DNA of 64,000 nt from Annona cherimola. Its lineage: Eukaryota; Streptophyta; Magnoliopsida; Magnoliales; Annonaceae. Below are positions 1-11,643 of this stretch, one piece after another (position 1 is the stretch's first letter; each line of letters opens with the position of its first letter). The stretch is taken from the NCBI GenBank assembly GCA_030490835.1, contig CM059973.1:89177641-89241640 (forward strand), written 5' to 3'. The notes below the pieces were generated by a model. It saw nothing but the letters and a program-made list of their open reading frames with translations, did no database searches and had not been told where the DNA came from. Both the position numbers and the translations under genes were made by a program.

Positions 1-3000
1 GGTCGACACCAGTTATAGATCATAGCCGTTCATTTTTTTGCAAGTATATCATATTCATACCTAGTAACCCTTTCGTTAATCATTTTTAGTTGGTATGCAA
101 GTGACGTGGTGGTGGATTAGATTTCGATGAGTATCCATTTTTAAAAGTTCTTTGGATCTGATCGTAATCAATCGTAGCCGTGAGTTGCGTAGCACAAACG
201 GATGCTCTTCAGTTTTCGGGGGAGAGATCAGTTCCCAGACAGCCGGTGAAAATTTTCACCTTGTTGCATGTTATCGTCCGGCTGTTGCTCTGGACTCTCC
301 ATTCTCGAGATCTATCATCCATGGAGGCCGGCCCCACGTTCCCCGTGAAGCCAGCCAACCATAAAGACGGAAAATGAAAGCAGTGGGGCCGGCAAATCAC
401 AAAAAAGAGCTCGCTAGGCATCATCTATAAGTGATTAAGGGTGTGTTATGGATCATGCAATTGGATAGGGTGGGACTAGATTTCGCATTCATAAAATATT
501 TTTTATTTAACATTATTTTTCCTCATTTATTTATGTAATCTTTCTCCCGAGGTATAAGAATTTTTATTTTTTCTATTTTCAATGCTATTTTTCTTATTAA
601 CAAAACAATATATTATTTTCTACTCAATGAAAACTCAACCTCGTTTTATCCATTCAAGATGTGGAGTAGCGTTAAAATGAGATGAATAAATTAGATAACA
701 AAGGATTATTGTGTATGAAATAAGAAAAATTCCTTGTATATCAGAATATTTGACCATATTTCATTTTATTCTTACACCGTTCCGTCCTTAATTCCTTATA
801 TGCTCGTATAGTCATGTTCCATCTGCTATGTTTAACGGATTGGAAATGTGGTAATGCTATTTTTTAAAATGTCCAAATTGTAACATCCAAATTGCCCATA
901 TTGGCGGAAATAAACATATCCTACCTAAACCTCAAATTGTATCTCTACTCCTTCTCTGTGTCTATTTCAATTTCGGCCTTTATCTCTGCATTCATCTCAA
1001 TCTGCCACCATCTCCTTCCCGTGACGAATTTTCTGCTCATCCAGATGCACACCATCGTCATCACATTTGTTGGGTAGCCTTTTTTTTTTTTTTTTTTTGG
1101 GTACTTTTCGACATTGTTCACCACCCAACCCTGTTGTTACTTGCATCTTCTTTGCATCCAATGACGAGTACAGCAGTACTGTTGTGCTCCGGCTAAAATC
1201 CCCCAGTTGACATGTATGGATTTGTTGTTGAATATAGAAAAGATGTGAGTGGAGGCTCTATCATGATTAGAGATGTATACAACCACCGACTAAATTTTGC
1301 GAGGAGATGGAGCTGAATCGATGGGTTTGGAGCGAGATCCAATGTTTTTTCTACCAACAGTGATGATAAAGGAGTTACCAGACATGATGGAGAATAGTCT
1401 ATGCCAATGTCAAAACTATCGTAAAACCAAAAATTTGAGGATGATAAACAACTGGAATTTGAACGATGTCATCAAAATCGACATTCCCATACGACATCAA
1501 CCTATTTATTGATCTATTCTTTTTGTGAAGTTAGCAACTCCTATCATTCATGATTTCTATTTTATTAATCGAGACGCGGACCTGAATGAGATAGATGAAT
1601 TTTTGAACACGTGGTGAACAACCCATGATCTAAATCATGGTGTTGTGGATGTTGGAAATTATCTGAAATCAATCGGATGCAAATAATGGTCGTCGAAGCC
1701 TATTTTTTGATGGATTGCTGTCTGTCATGCCTGAATTGAGCGAAGGGAGACAAGCATGGTAACCACAAATTTTTTTTTTTTTTTTTTTTTTTTAATGAAA
1801 GGCAGTCATGGGAATCAATGGGAAGTTTACAATTTGGCGGCGATTGAGTTGTTTGGAAGGGGAAAATTGTCATTCCTATATGCAACTTATGGTGTCTATG
1901 AAGCTACGGGCAAACAAAGAATTAAGAGTAAAATATTGTAGGCATTGAAGAAATTATTGAAATATAATGAGTATAACATGAATTATTTTCAAATTTCAAG
2001 AATATGAGGAAAATTTTCCTATGAAATATGAAAATTTGCACCGCTCACTATTGAGTATATTGGAGTGAATTTGTCATCACTTGAACAACCAAGCGATTAA
2101 CGCAAGCATGTATAGAGTATTAGGGCAAGAGATTTAAAATTTGAAGTTGGGTAAAGGTGGTAATCTGGTTACTTCTTCCATAAAATACACCTTCGTCAAG
2201 TAATCGTTCATCTAGGGTAGGTAATCCAATCAAGAAATGATAATTTTAGTGAATTTCCAGTTTATAATGGTTTTCTTTTATAAAAAAAAGATTAATCAAA
2301 TTCTTGACCATTTACACAATATTATAAACACTTAATAACGTGTGATTCAGTAACTATGATGGGTGGAGAGCTATCTCTCCTCCACACTTTATAAATCGAC
2401 ATCTCAAATACTTGACTACTATATTTTTTTCATTTTTACTCATGTATTTTAATTATTTTCTTATGTAACTTTTTTTTTTTTACTTTATCTCTATCATATT
2501 ATATTTTGATTATACTTTCTAAAAAAAAAAAATTAGTTCATATATCTATCCACTCACATAATCAAAAGGTGTCTAAGTTGTACTAAATTTTGAACTAGTT
2601 ATCATTTCCTTATGGCTTGTGGCATTCAATAAAATGGATTTGTAGAAAATATTGAATGAAAAAAAAATTTAATGAAGGGGAGATGAGAGAAGATGTTGAA
2701 AATACCCAAAAAAAAAGAGAGTAAGAAATGAGAAAAAAAATATGATTATTGTGTATTAGAAATGTCAAGTTGCTGTAATTTTTTTTTAAAAAAAAATACA
2801 ATTTTCATTCCATTTTATCCGATGAAATATTACTATCTAGTAGGATCTTCATATTCAAATTATTCACTTGGACAAAATGAAATGAGTTTTGAATGACAAA
2901 GGATTATTAAGTATTAAAATTAAGAAATTGTATTAATAACATGAAAAGTAGCATTAAAGTGAAACAAATATATGAGGCCCAATCATATAAATTAGTCGTA

Positions 3001-3306
3001 TATATACTTAACTTACAATATTCATTTTTAAAATTTTATTTATTTATTTATTTTGAATTTGTTATTTATAAATATGTTTTTCTAAGTGTATTTAATTCAT
3101 ATTCTAAATTCTCCATCTTACAACATAAAAAGTATCAATTTCATGAGCATATAAGTCATAATTTTACCCCTTTAAAACTAAATTTTTTAAAAATAAAAAA
3201 TAAATATATAAAAATATTGCAAAGATAGCAAGACTTGGTATATACTCATGAAAACATAATAAGCAAAATTAAAATTAAAAATGAATACCGTAAAGTAAGC
3301 ATATAT
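1..3306. other. AT-rich intergenic DNA, no gene seen
   Basis: No reading frame here resembles a known protein. The longest frames are short and low in complexity. The stretch has several long T or A runs (about 1080-1098 and 1770-1792). It also has a moderately GC-rich patch at about 150-420 without a supportable coding frame. I see no RNA gene or clear target-site duplication. Confidence 0.6.
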
Positions 3307-4192
3307 TAGGGGTGAAAATCGAGGCAGATAAGGGTATGCCCAACTCTAACCTTATATTTAAAAATTATTTTAACCCTATTTTTATACCAAGTCAGGACAA
3401 GATCGATCCAACCTTCACTTTTTTTTTTAAAGAGGTTTTGAGATAAATTTTAGATTGGTTTCAGGTCAGTGCCAGGACAATAGGTAAGGCTAAAAAGCGA
3501 GTTAAAATTTAAAAATTTGTATACATATTAATAAAAATCTATATTTATGATAAATTTAAAAGTTAAATGATTCAATGTTGTACTACTTAGTGAGTAAAAC
3601 ACAATTCTCATAATAAAGCATTAATAAAAAAATTTAAATAATTTCGTTTACAAACTTAACCTTGATAAATATATGTATCAACATTAAAAGTACATTGATA
3701 TAAATTTTGAATTACAATTAAAACTGTTAAATTTCAAAATAATAATATTCATTCTTCTAAGATATAAACAACATAAATAATATATTTTATTTCATTGATA
3801 AATATATAAATGAAATAACTTGAACTACATATATGCAATTAAAAAACTTGAACCACACATATGGAATTAAAAAATAAAAAATTATCAATATAAATAAGTT
3901 ATAAAGTTAAACAAGTTATAAAATTAAACACACATCAACATAAATAATATTCACATTATTAAGTCATAAAGTAAAACATATTTATCCAATAAAATAACAT
4001 TAATATAAGTAAGTCATATAATTTATATCTTGCGTGTTAGGAAGGGACATGACTGTCACGCCCTGCTCGTTTGAATTGAGACACAAGTCTAAAATTCTGA
4101 CCCGTTTAATCCCACTGGATCAAAATCCTTACTCCAACCCTTCGAAAAATCGGGCCGGGTCATGGGTCGACCCTGCACTATTTTCACCCCTA
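3307..4192. mobile_element. hAT-like non-autonomous element (TAGGGGTGAAAAT ends)
   Basis: The left end reads TAGGGGTGAAAATCG and the right end is its inverse, ending ATTTTCACCCCTA. Sub-terminal GGGTC/GACCC-rich blocks face each other. The TAGGGGTG terminus and size (about 886 bp) match the element at 7729-8393, and such ends are typical of plant hAT elements. The interior is AT-rich and has no transposase frame. The flanking 8-mers (gcatatat and gtcatgta) do not match, so no target duplication can be shown. Confidence 0.6.
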
Positions 4193-4619
4193 GTCATGTA
4201 CATATATAACTAATTGTATATGATTGGGCCTTATTATGCATTGAAAATTTGAGATATTATATTAAAAAATGAAAAAAGAAAAATCTAGTAACGGAGAATC
4301 CTTTCTCACCTAATGTAATGATCCAGAGCACGCGACTCAGCAAGACGCAGCAAAAGAAGTGCTCCGCGGGCAACTAAAGCGAAGATATTTGTCGCCCACC
4401 TAAAATGTCGGATTTACCTAATTGTCGTTCCACTGAATATGTGTGATGGGCCGAAACTAAACATGCGGAGTAAATACATTTTGAAATACATTTTCTCAAC
4501 CTGCAGACCCGATTTTCACATTTCCGCACCCAGGCTGGGCTGCAGTACCTCTGGTTCGATTTAGGAGGCCCAATCCAATCTCTAAATAGCTTTCCTTAAT
4601 TCCGCCCAAATGAATTCGT
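4193..4619. other. Intergenic spacer
   Basis: About 430 bases of mixed composition lie between a hAT-like element and the LINE fragment. I see no gene, repeat or poly(A)-like tail that would mark the LINE 3' end. Confidence 0.5.
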
Positions 4620-5710
4620 TTATATATCAGTTTCCTTTTTTCTTAGGATTGCCTCGTCCCGCTGATTAGATGGCCACTGGATCATAAGAGATTCTAAAGC
4701 CGACTGATTCCGATCAATAGACTGACCGATGTTGCCCCTTCTCTTCCTATTCCACTTGGTTAGCGCTATACTGCAAGCCTTTATATTCCAACCCAGGAGA
4801 TCAGTATGAGTAACATCATCTGATGGGGCCGAATCCCAAATTCGATTAACAATATCATGTGTTTCCTTGTCCCGGGCCCAGAAGAGCTCGTATCGTAATT
4901 CCTTCGGGGGTCTTCGCTTACACCTCTTCGAATCCAATATCATCAGTATAGGGCAATGATCAGAAGTGGCCGTGGATAAATGGATTAATTTTGCAAACGG
5001 GTAAAGAAACAACCATTGTGGTGTTGCTAGCCCCCTATCCAGTCGAGCTTCTACCCGTTGAGAGCCCCAGCGGTTATTTGACCACGTCATAGGATGATCG
5101 ACATAACCTAAATCCACCAGGTTGCAGCAATCTAAGGCGTTGCAGAAAAGATCCATCTGGGCCCGAGGTCGCATCTTCTGACTAATGTACTCGGAAGGAC
5201 CCGTGACTTCATTGAAATCCCCCATTGTTAGCCACTGCATGCTTGGGCCCCCACTAAGTTGCTCCAGCAAGTGCCAGCTATGATGACCGTTATGTGTTTC
5301 CGGATTGCCGTAAAAACTAGTAAAAGACCACCCCAAAAAATCCGCGTGGTTATGGTTACTAGAGAAACTCAAGATATTTACAGGATAAGCATTATTCCAT
5401 AGGAGAGCAAGGCCCCCACATCCAGTGTTTTGAAAATCGGACCGAACCGGGCGGTCGGACCGTGAACCGGTCACGTCCCGGTTCGGTACTGTTACCGGTC
5501 CAACCGCGGTTGGACCACCGGTTCGGTCCGGTTGAACTGGAAAAACCGGGAACCGATCACGAAACCGGTTCAGTGACCGGTCCGGTTTTAAAAACATTGC
5601 CCACATCTAGTCGCCGAGTCCACTGCAAAACAACATTCAAATTTCAATTTACATCTAATCCTTTTTTCTTAGTAGCTATGTGGGCGGCACATTTCTTTAC
5701 TGCCAGCTAA
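4620..5710 (-). pseudogene. LINE (L1-type) endonuclease fragment, interrupted
   Basis: Read on the minus strand this is part of a plant L1-type LINE pol protein. It carries the apurinic-endonuclease-like (EEP) domain that nicks target DNA. Visible motifs in order are GGLALLW, MGDFNEV (GDFN), MTWSNNR, the LDRGLA segment and SDHCPILM (the conserved SDH motif), then the basic linker ALTKWNRKRRGN. The open frame stops at 4620, before any reverse transcriptase. The N-terminal side is broken by the 177-bp hAT element at 5423-5599. If that insert and one target copy are ignored, the frame runs on into KLKFECCFAVDSATRCGGL. Further upstream (about 5640-5710) a one-base shift is needed to reach KCAAHIATKKKGLD. 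The start of the domain, the RT and the 3' tail are all missing, so it is a dead remnant. No LINE target duplication was found. The linker resembles the start of the LINE at 15.9-19.2 kb, but the two are separate copies. Confidence 0.88.
5423..5599. mobile_element. 177-bp hAT-type MITE inserted in the LINE fragment
   Basis: The ends are inverted: the left starts CAGTGTTTTGAAAATCGG and the right ends GGTTTTAAAAACATTG. The interior is a GC-rich series of accggt/ggaccg-type palindromic words. The element is flanked by a perfect 8-bp direct repeat, CCCACATC, at 5415-5422 and 5600-5607, the target-site size of hAT transposases. It has no coding capacity and must be younger than the LINE copy it interrupts. 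Confidence 0.9.
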
Positions 5711-5940
5711 CCTTTTTTTTTTTTTAATGGATTCCATGCCAGATTTTTTTTTTTTTTATTTGGTTCGTATACATACATACGGCTTTGACTCGCAACTATG
5801 GACGTGCGCAGGAAAGCGAACGGTGGACTTTTGCGATAGCAGCTATAAGAATTGAAAGAAGCAAGTTGCGAGCCTCTTACGCAAGTGCCATAGCTTTGGC
5901 AAGATAGCTAGTGCGGGCAATCAGTCCGTTTCTATAGTAT

Positions 5941-6040
5941 TAATTACTGATATATGCGCTATTTCTAAAAAAAAATAAAATAATTACCGACATCTGCGAC
6001 ATTTCTAAAAAAAATAATAATAATTACCGACATCTGCGAC
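5941..6040. repeat. 40-bp tandem repeat, 2.5 copies
   Basis: A 40-bp unit starting taattac and containing tgcg followed by atttctaaaa plus an A/T tail is repeated at 5941-5980 and 5981-6020, with a half copy at 6021-6040. Copies 2 and 3 are nearly identical (GACATCTGCGAC), while copy 1 has diverged. Confidence 0.85.
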
Positions 6041-7069
6041 AGTACAGATACACTCCGCGTATAACACATTCATGATTTCAGCCTTCAGGGCGCTCAAACA
6101 TTTGACAGATTTAAAAAGAGAGAGAGAGCAAACAATCACTTAAGAGGGAATATGAAATCTGGACCGGTTAAAAATAACCTTATTTCCAACCGTCAAAAAT
6201 TAGTATTTCTTAAAAAAAAATTATGAAGCTTTTAATCTAGGCATATCTGGTTTATGAAGCAAGTTTTATGTATATATATATTTCGAATTTTAGATGGAGG
6301 AGTATTTTGTTCATTTTCAACATATTGCAATTAATTGTCTTTAAAATTCAAAAATATATATAAATATCTAAAAATGATAAAACTCGATTAATAGATTATG
6401 AACATAAATATTAATAGTTTCGTAAATGATTTTAAGAAACAAAAATAATATGTACCTTTTTCTTATTTCGTATATGAATATTAGATTGTGATTTTCAATT
6501 ATTTATTTTCATTTTCTCCAAAAAAGTAATATGTATTTTATCTTTATTCACTTGATTGTCAATCACTGCCACTTGTTCTATTGCACTACTTTCTTCATTT
6601 TTTTTCATGGAATGCATATTTTTCCTTTTTCCATTCATATATTTTATGATTTGACATTTTAGCTAATTAATTATCTTACTCTTTTTTTTTTACTTACGAA
6701 TTTTATTTTATTTTATATATTTTCCGTACAACTCTAGTTATTTTTGTTTTGTTTTACTGTGCCTCTATCGCATTAAATCACTTTCTCAATTTTCAAAATT
6801 CCTTTCATTCAATTCACGCAAATTATCCTCAATCAAAAAAAATTTACACGAATTATCAACTCTCAAATCTTCCTTAGTTTTGTTCCACCGTTGCCTTTAA
6901 AATCCCAAAACCCATATAAGTAGTAATTTTTTTTTTTTTTTTTTTTTTTGATTGGTATCTAATTACATGTATCTCAACACATATTATACTTGAAGATCTG
7001 AGACATTCTTACAAATCTGGGAACACATAACGTCCCAAAGAAATCTGGAAGACACAGCTTCCAACAGCC
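6041..7069. other. AT-rich intergenic DNA
   Basis: Very AT-rich sequence with a T run at about 6930-6949. No coding frame, RNA gene or convincing inverted repeat was seen. Confidence 0.55.
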
Positions 7070-7157
7070 ACCTGGGAGACCACCTTGCTCCCACACTTTC
7101 TACCTGGGAGACCACCTGCTCCCACACTTTCCACCCGGGAGACCACGTTCCCACGCC
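7070..7157. repeat. 31-32-bp GC-rich tandem repeat, about 2.8 copies
   Basis: The unit reads ACCTGGGAGACCACC, then TGCTCCCACACTTTC. Copies lie at 7070-7101 (32 bp), 7102-7132 (31 bp) and a decayed third at 7133-7157. Each unit contains GGGAG and CTCCC arms, so single-stranded copies could fold. It stands out from the AT-rich surroundings. Confidence 0.85.
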
Positions 7158-7325
7158 TATAAGTAGTAATTGAGGGCATTGATAAGATCTATAACCAGGA
7201 CCACAAACTTAAATTCAAATTAACCTATACAAACCCAACTGAAAATTAGTCCAATGGCCAAAAGACGACCCCACGTGGCGTTAGGTTTGATTTGGCTGGA
7301 TACATGATGGAGAATGCTTCAATAC

Positions 7326-7664
7326 ATCCGGCTATAATTTTTTAAATATTTTTTTCTAAATTTTTTATAAAACTCTTAATCTTGATGTATTTAAATTATA
7401 AACTAAGTTTTTATCAAAAAATATATATATATATAAACTAAGTTTACTATTTCTAAAATCGTGTATATATATATATTTTTTATTTTTAAAAATAGGAGGG
7501 ATTTTAGTATTTTTAAATGACTAAAATACCCCTATTTTCAAAACTCAAAAAATATATATATTTTCAAAAATGTTAAAACTTAATACATAAGTTAAATACA
7601 CATAGATTAAGAGTTTTATAAAAAAAAATTAAAATAAAAAAATAAAAATTCTAGCCCTAGATGA
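7326..7664. mobile_element. AT-rich foldback element (MITE)
   Basis: The two halves are inverted copies. The left arm includes TTTATAAAACTCTTAATC with GTATTTAAAT after it. The right arm includes TTAAATACACATAG followed by GATTAAGAGTTTTATAAA. The ends are ggctataattttt and its imperfect inverse aaaaattctagccc. The middle carries an inverted block with ATTTTAGTATTT and ACTAAAATACCCC. It resembles, in layout and inner words, the elements at 14796-15203, 49689-50062 and 50092-50421. No clean target duplication was found. Confidence 0.65.
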
Positions 7665-7728
7665 TGGCCCGAATTTTATTTTTTTTCAATGTCCCATTAG
7701 TTAGTACGAAATACGTCATGCCCTTAGC

Positions 7729-8393
7729 TAGGGGTAGGAATCGGGGCGGGCCATACCGGGTCAAGATTTGTCCAACCGTGACCATACTTTTAAAAATTTG
7801 AGTTTGACCCTTACTTTTTTTAATAGGTTCCGGGACAAATTTCGGGTTGATAGATAAAAAATACGGGCCAAATAAGATAATTTTAAGAATTTATATACCT
7901 ATCAAACATAATTATACATCTCTACTATATTTAAATATTATATGCTTCGATATTTCACTAATTATTAAAAAAATATTTAAGAAAACAAAATATTTGAAAA
8001 TATAATATAAATTTGTTAAAATAAGTTAATATACAATTACATATACGAGTTATATATGTACAAATTTTTTTTTATTATTCTTATATTGTTTTCTGAATAA
8101 ATTGATTATTCTATTGTTGATAGAGTTGACTATAGAAAAGTGAGAATTTTGAAAGAAAATAATAATAATATTTAAATATATGCTTATAATTTTTAATAAA
8201 TTAATATATGTGGGGCGAGTCAGACTCTTCGGGTCGGGACATAGTCGACCCACCCCGACCTTATTTTTGAATTCAGGTCAAAGTTTCTGACTCGTCCTTG
8301 TATCGGGTCAAAAATATATTGGTTTTATCCGACTGAAAATTGGGTCGGATCAAAGTCGAGTCACGGATCAACCCACCCCAATTCTCACCCCTA
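7729..8393. mobile_element. hAT-type non-autonomous element with near-perfect 8-bp TSD
   Basis: The left end reads TAGGGGTAGGAATCGGGGCG and the right end is inverted, CCCCAATTCTCACCCCTA. The flanking 8-mers are cccttagc (7721-7728) and ccattagc (8394-8401), matching at 7 of 8 positions, as expected for an ageing hAT insertion. Sub-terminal GGGTC/GACCC blocks resemble the 3307-4192 element. The AT-rich core encodes nothing recognisable. Confidence 0.8.
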
Positions 8394-8401
8394 CCATTAG
8401 C

Positions 8402-10218
8402 TCTAAATTGTTGAAAATAAGGTAATTTTGTCCTCACGTGCATAGGTGTGGGTGCACCATCCAACGGTCCTACTACTTGGTACGGAGAAATGGGAAATTA
8501 TTTCAACTAAAATGCTTGGCTCAAAATCGCGACAATGTGCGAAAGGTTCGGATCTAAAAGAAATGCAGCAGCTGAAGGATTGTCCCTAAAAGAAAGGGGA
8601 CTGCGGCTCAAAGCTTTGTCCAAGGACACATCACTTGCTCTTATCATTTTGCTTTTTATTAACCATAGTTGAGTTGAAGGGTTAGCGAATCTAGACAAAA
8701 TTTTTCAGCTTGCAGCCTATATAAAATTGTGGCAAGTTGAATGATGGGTTATTGTGGCATCTCATTTGTCCTTTTCCTTTTAGAGGCTGTTGGGCAATAT
8801 ACTATGGGCTTGACTAGAAAGTAAAAATTAAGAGGTTATTTATCAACATTTAAAATTTTCAAACTAAAACTTTTCATTTTTTATAATTATCATAATTTTT
8901 TAACTTCTTCTTATACAATTATTCTATTGTTCGTTCATTTTTATTTTTTTTTGATGATACGACATTTCATTTTTCCCGTTCGAATATTACACATCAAGCC
9001 CATGAATCCTTGCACAGTTCATGCATTCCTAACAAATGCGCTACAATATCCATACAAATTTTCTTATAAATATCAATTAGGAGACAAACGCTCCATTAAT
9101 ATTCATACAAATCTTGCTACAAATATCAATGAGGAGACAAATGTTCATAATAGAAAGACAATGGGCGGCCACAGCTTCCACGGGAGACATACTCTCAAAG
9201 GCACGAGATGATGATGGTGTGTGTCGAAACCTCCTAGGAGGCGTCGAAAAAATTTACTCATATCATGTATCTAACATATCTATTTTAACTTTATTTTCTG
9301 CAATTTTCATTATTATTATTATTATATTATATTATTTTCTTGCATTACAAAAGCTTTTCATCAAAAGTTTTATCGTTTTTGAAACACACCCTAAATAAAA
9401 ATATAATAATAAACACAAAAGAAGGAAAAAGGTGGTATGAAATGTAAAAAGTTGAATTTAAAAATGAGAAATGGATTAGAATGAAAATTATAAATTATTC
9501 ACGTCCCATTCAAGCATCTTGAACACTTTAAAACACTCCCTTAGGCGCTAGTTCATGTGTGTGCACACGCGTGTGCGCCCGGAAGCTTGTGTGCGAGAGA
9601 GATGCATTTTTTTTTATTTTTTTTATAAAAAAAGACAGATGGTGATTGGTCAAGTTCTGCTGTTTAGTTTTGGTTTGCAACCAACACAGCTAAATGAGGA
9701 ATCATGTATTTATAACTCTCTATATTTGAATCCTTCATTACTTGGGAAGAAACTGGAGTGAGCTTGATTGACAAATGTGAAATCAATCGTCTCCTAACAA
9801 ACACCAGCCAGATTAATAGTACGCACACAAATTATATGGGAAATAGCATTTGGCGGTTTGGAAATCTGGTTACCATTGCTTATGGAAGGGCCAAGCGCTC
9901 CTGATCAGTCATAGGCATGACCTCCACAATCACGCGCCTCGCTTGGCTCCACCAGCATTTCAGACTCATGTACATCAAAGGAAAGAGAAAATGAATTTTC
10001 GCGCCTGTGTTTTGATACATAAAACCTGTTTCCTGCCTCTTGTAATTATTGTGCCAAAAGTAGCAAAAAGAGGTGTATGCATCAACGGATTTTGAGGCAA
10101 ACAAATCTCTCGCAAAGACCCATTTTTCTCTTCTTCAAATCGTCTTCCATCATAAACCTCGACAAGAGCAAATACAAGCATATAAGATTGCACCATCAAT
10201 GAATGAAAAAAAAAACTT
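8402..10218. other. Intergenic region downstream of the NifS-like gene
   Basis: No gene is supportable. The segment at about 8820-9395 contains ttttaactttattttct and ends in AACACACCCTAA, like the right half of the PIF-type MITEs farther on, but no left end is clear. The last 100 bases before 10219 would carry the 3' UTR of the minus-strand gene. Confidence 0.5.
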
Positions 10219-11643
10219 TCATGATGCTGTGAATGTGTCAAAGGATTTCCTCCTGACCAATAGGCATGTAATCTTGGAAGGCTGGGCATGTGTGTTATCA
10301 AGCGTGCACAAAACGAAATCAGGCCGGTGGAGCGCTAGGCTCAGCCTATCTTCTCCAACAACAAGCCCTGTTGCATCCAACAGCACATGCCATGAATTCC
10401 GGTGAGCTTCAGAGACCCAGTGCATCGAGTAGCGGGTGCCCCTCACATCAGCTGGATAGGAGAACAGACCTTTGGGGCTGTGCTTGCACTTCCTTCTGAA
10501 ATACTGACTCAGTTGTGATCCTTTGATCCTCAAGTCTAGCCAGTTCTCAGGTGCTGCTATCACCTTTGAGTCCTTGAATGTTGCAAACTCCCTTATGTAG
10601 TCCACTTCTTCCTCGATGATCGTGAGGTAGCAGTTGTAGCGGAAGAAGGGATAGCTCTCCCCAACAAGCATCATGGCGTCTTTGTAGCTGGGGAGAAAGT
10701 GGACTAGATACTCGCCTTCAGACAATCCACAGTGTCTTAGGACGCGATTCCGCGCTTGGATCTCAGGGATTGAAATGAAGTTGCCTGAGAATGATGTCTT
10801 CTTGTTGAGGATGTCAAGGAGCCGCGACGGCTCCAATTGGGTCTTGTCAAGATCTGGGTGATTGCTTCCAAATGAAGGCGTGGGAGATTCACGGATGCCT
10901 CGAGGGGATTTGCGCTTATCATCTGGTGGGGTTGCAGAGTCTGAATCGTCGGGGAAACAGAGGGAGTAGAGGTCTGTCTTGTCACCTTCTTCAATGAGGC
11001 CATTGCTGTATTGTGGGTACTTGGCCAGGACATACTGCTCCACATACTGCATTTCGCTTGGAGTGATTGGACCAGACCACCGCAGATCGAGTCCATGGAG
11101 GGTAGATATTGCTTCCGCCACTATATGTGGCGGGATAACTGCATTTGGCTTCTGTTCGGTGTTGAAAAATTATTTACAAAATCAGTAGTCAGCCCATGCT
11201 GAGAAAATTTTCAGGAACGGTTGTCAGCATGCCTGATTCAAGTGGGTTCCATGACCCGATATTCTGATTCTGATACCATGCAAATGGCCTTTGATTTTCG
11301 ACCGTAGAATCATGGTACCCACTTTCATCGAGACAGTTACTGGGGGTTTCTTCGACAACATCCTTGAAGAAAACCCATGTTCAAAGAGAGTTGGAAGAGA
11401 AGGTGCTACCTTGACCACCATGCTGCTGGGTCTCCCGCTTTCAATGAGTGATTTGGGAATCATGGAAAAGACTGAATTCTCATGTTCTAGTTCAACTAAT
11501 TCCTGTCGTTTAAAGCAACGGCCATATAAGAAATTCATCGACTCCAAATCCCCAATTCAAAGACACGATCGGAATTTCGAATTCAAAGAACATACCTGCG
11601 AACCAGTGTAACAAACAAGCCGATCTTCGATATTGTGGCCCAT
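10219..11643 (-). CDS. NifS / molybdenum-cofactor-sulfurase-like PLP-transferase-fold protein, lysine-less; 5' part possibly frameshifted
   Basis: An uninterrupted minus-strand frame of about 310 codons ends at 10219. Its last two thirds follow the NifS/MOCOS fold: a helix with YLVHFLPSYKDAMMLVGESY, then KGLFSYPA, RYSMHWVSEAH, and WHVLLDATGLV, whose Asp corresponds to the one that contacts the PLP ring nitrogen. The position that in active enzymes reads SFYK-x-FG is here CTLDNTHAQPS, so the Schiff-base lysine is absent. The protein also stops soon after, at LLVRRKS. This argues for a non-catalytic paralogue; its function is unknown. The in-frame sequence begins upstream of the GTG at 11121 (KPNAVIPPHIVAEAIS), after an AG at about 11149. 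A likely first exon is ATG at 11643 to 11596 (MGHNIEDRLVCYTGSQ, donor GTATGT). A second is 11502-11410 (ELVELEHENSVFS...), in phase. Joining these to the main frame needs a 47-bp intron (11363-11409) and two frame changes at about 11150-11180. So the gene is either mis-modelled, recently broken, or carries sequence errors. Confidence 0.72.

Noticed and set aside
3299..4200. 8-bp target duplication for the 3307-4192 element
   Set aside because: The flanking 8-mers do not match in register. A shifted partial match is no better than chance.
8507..8698. 63-codon minus-strand frame with a fairly normal composition
   Set aside because: No family resemblance, no neighbouring exon that joins in phase, and it lies in repeat-rich DNA.
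11224..11547. Continuous 107-codon minus-strand frame within the NifS-like gene's 5' region
   Set aside because: Only its first part (11410-11502) is kept as exon 2. The remainder competes with a more protein-like frame (VVEETPSNCLDESGYHDST) reached after a short gap.
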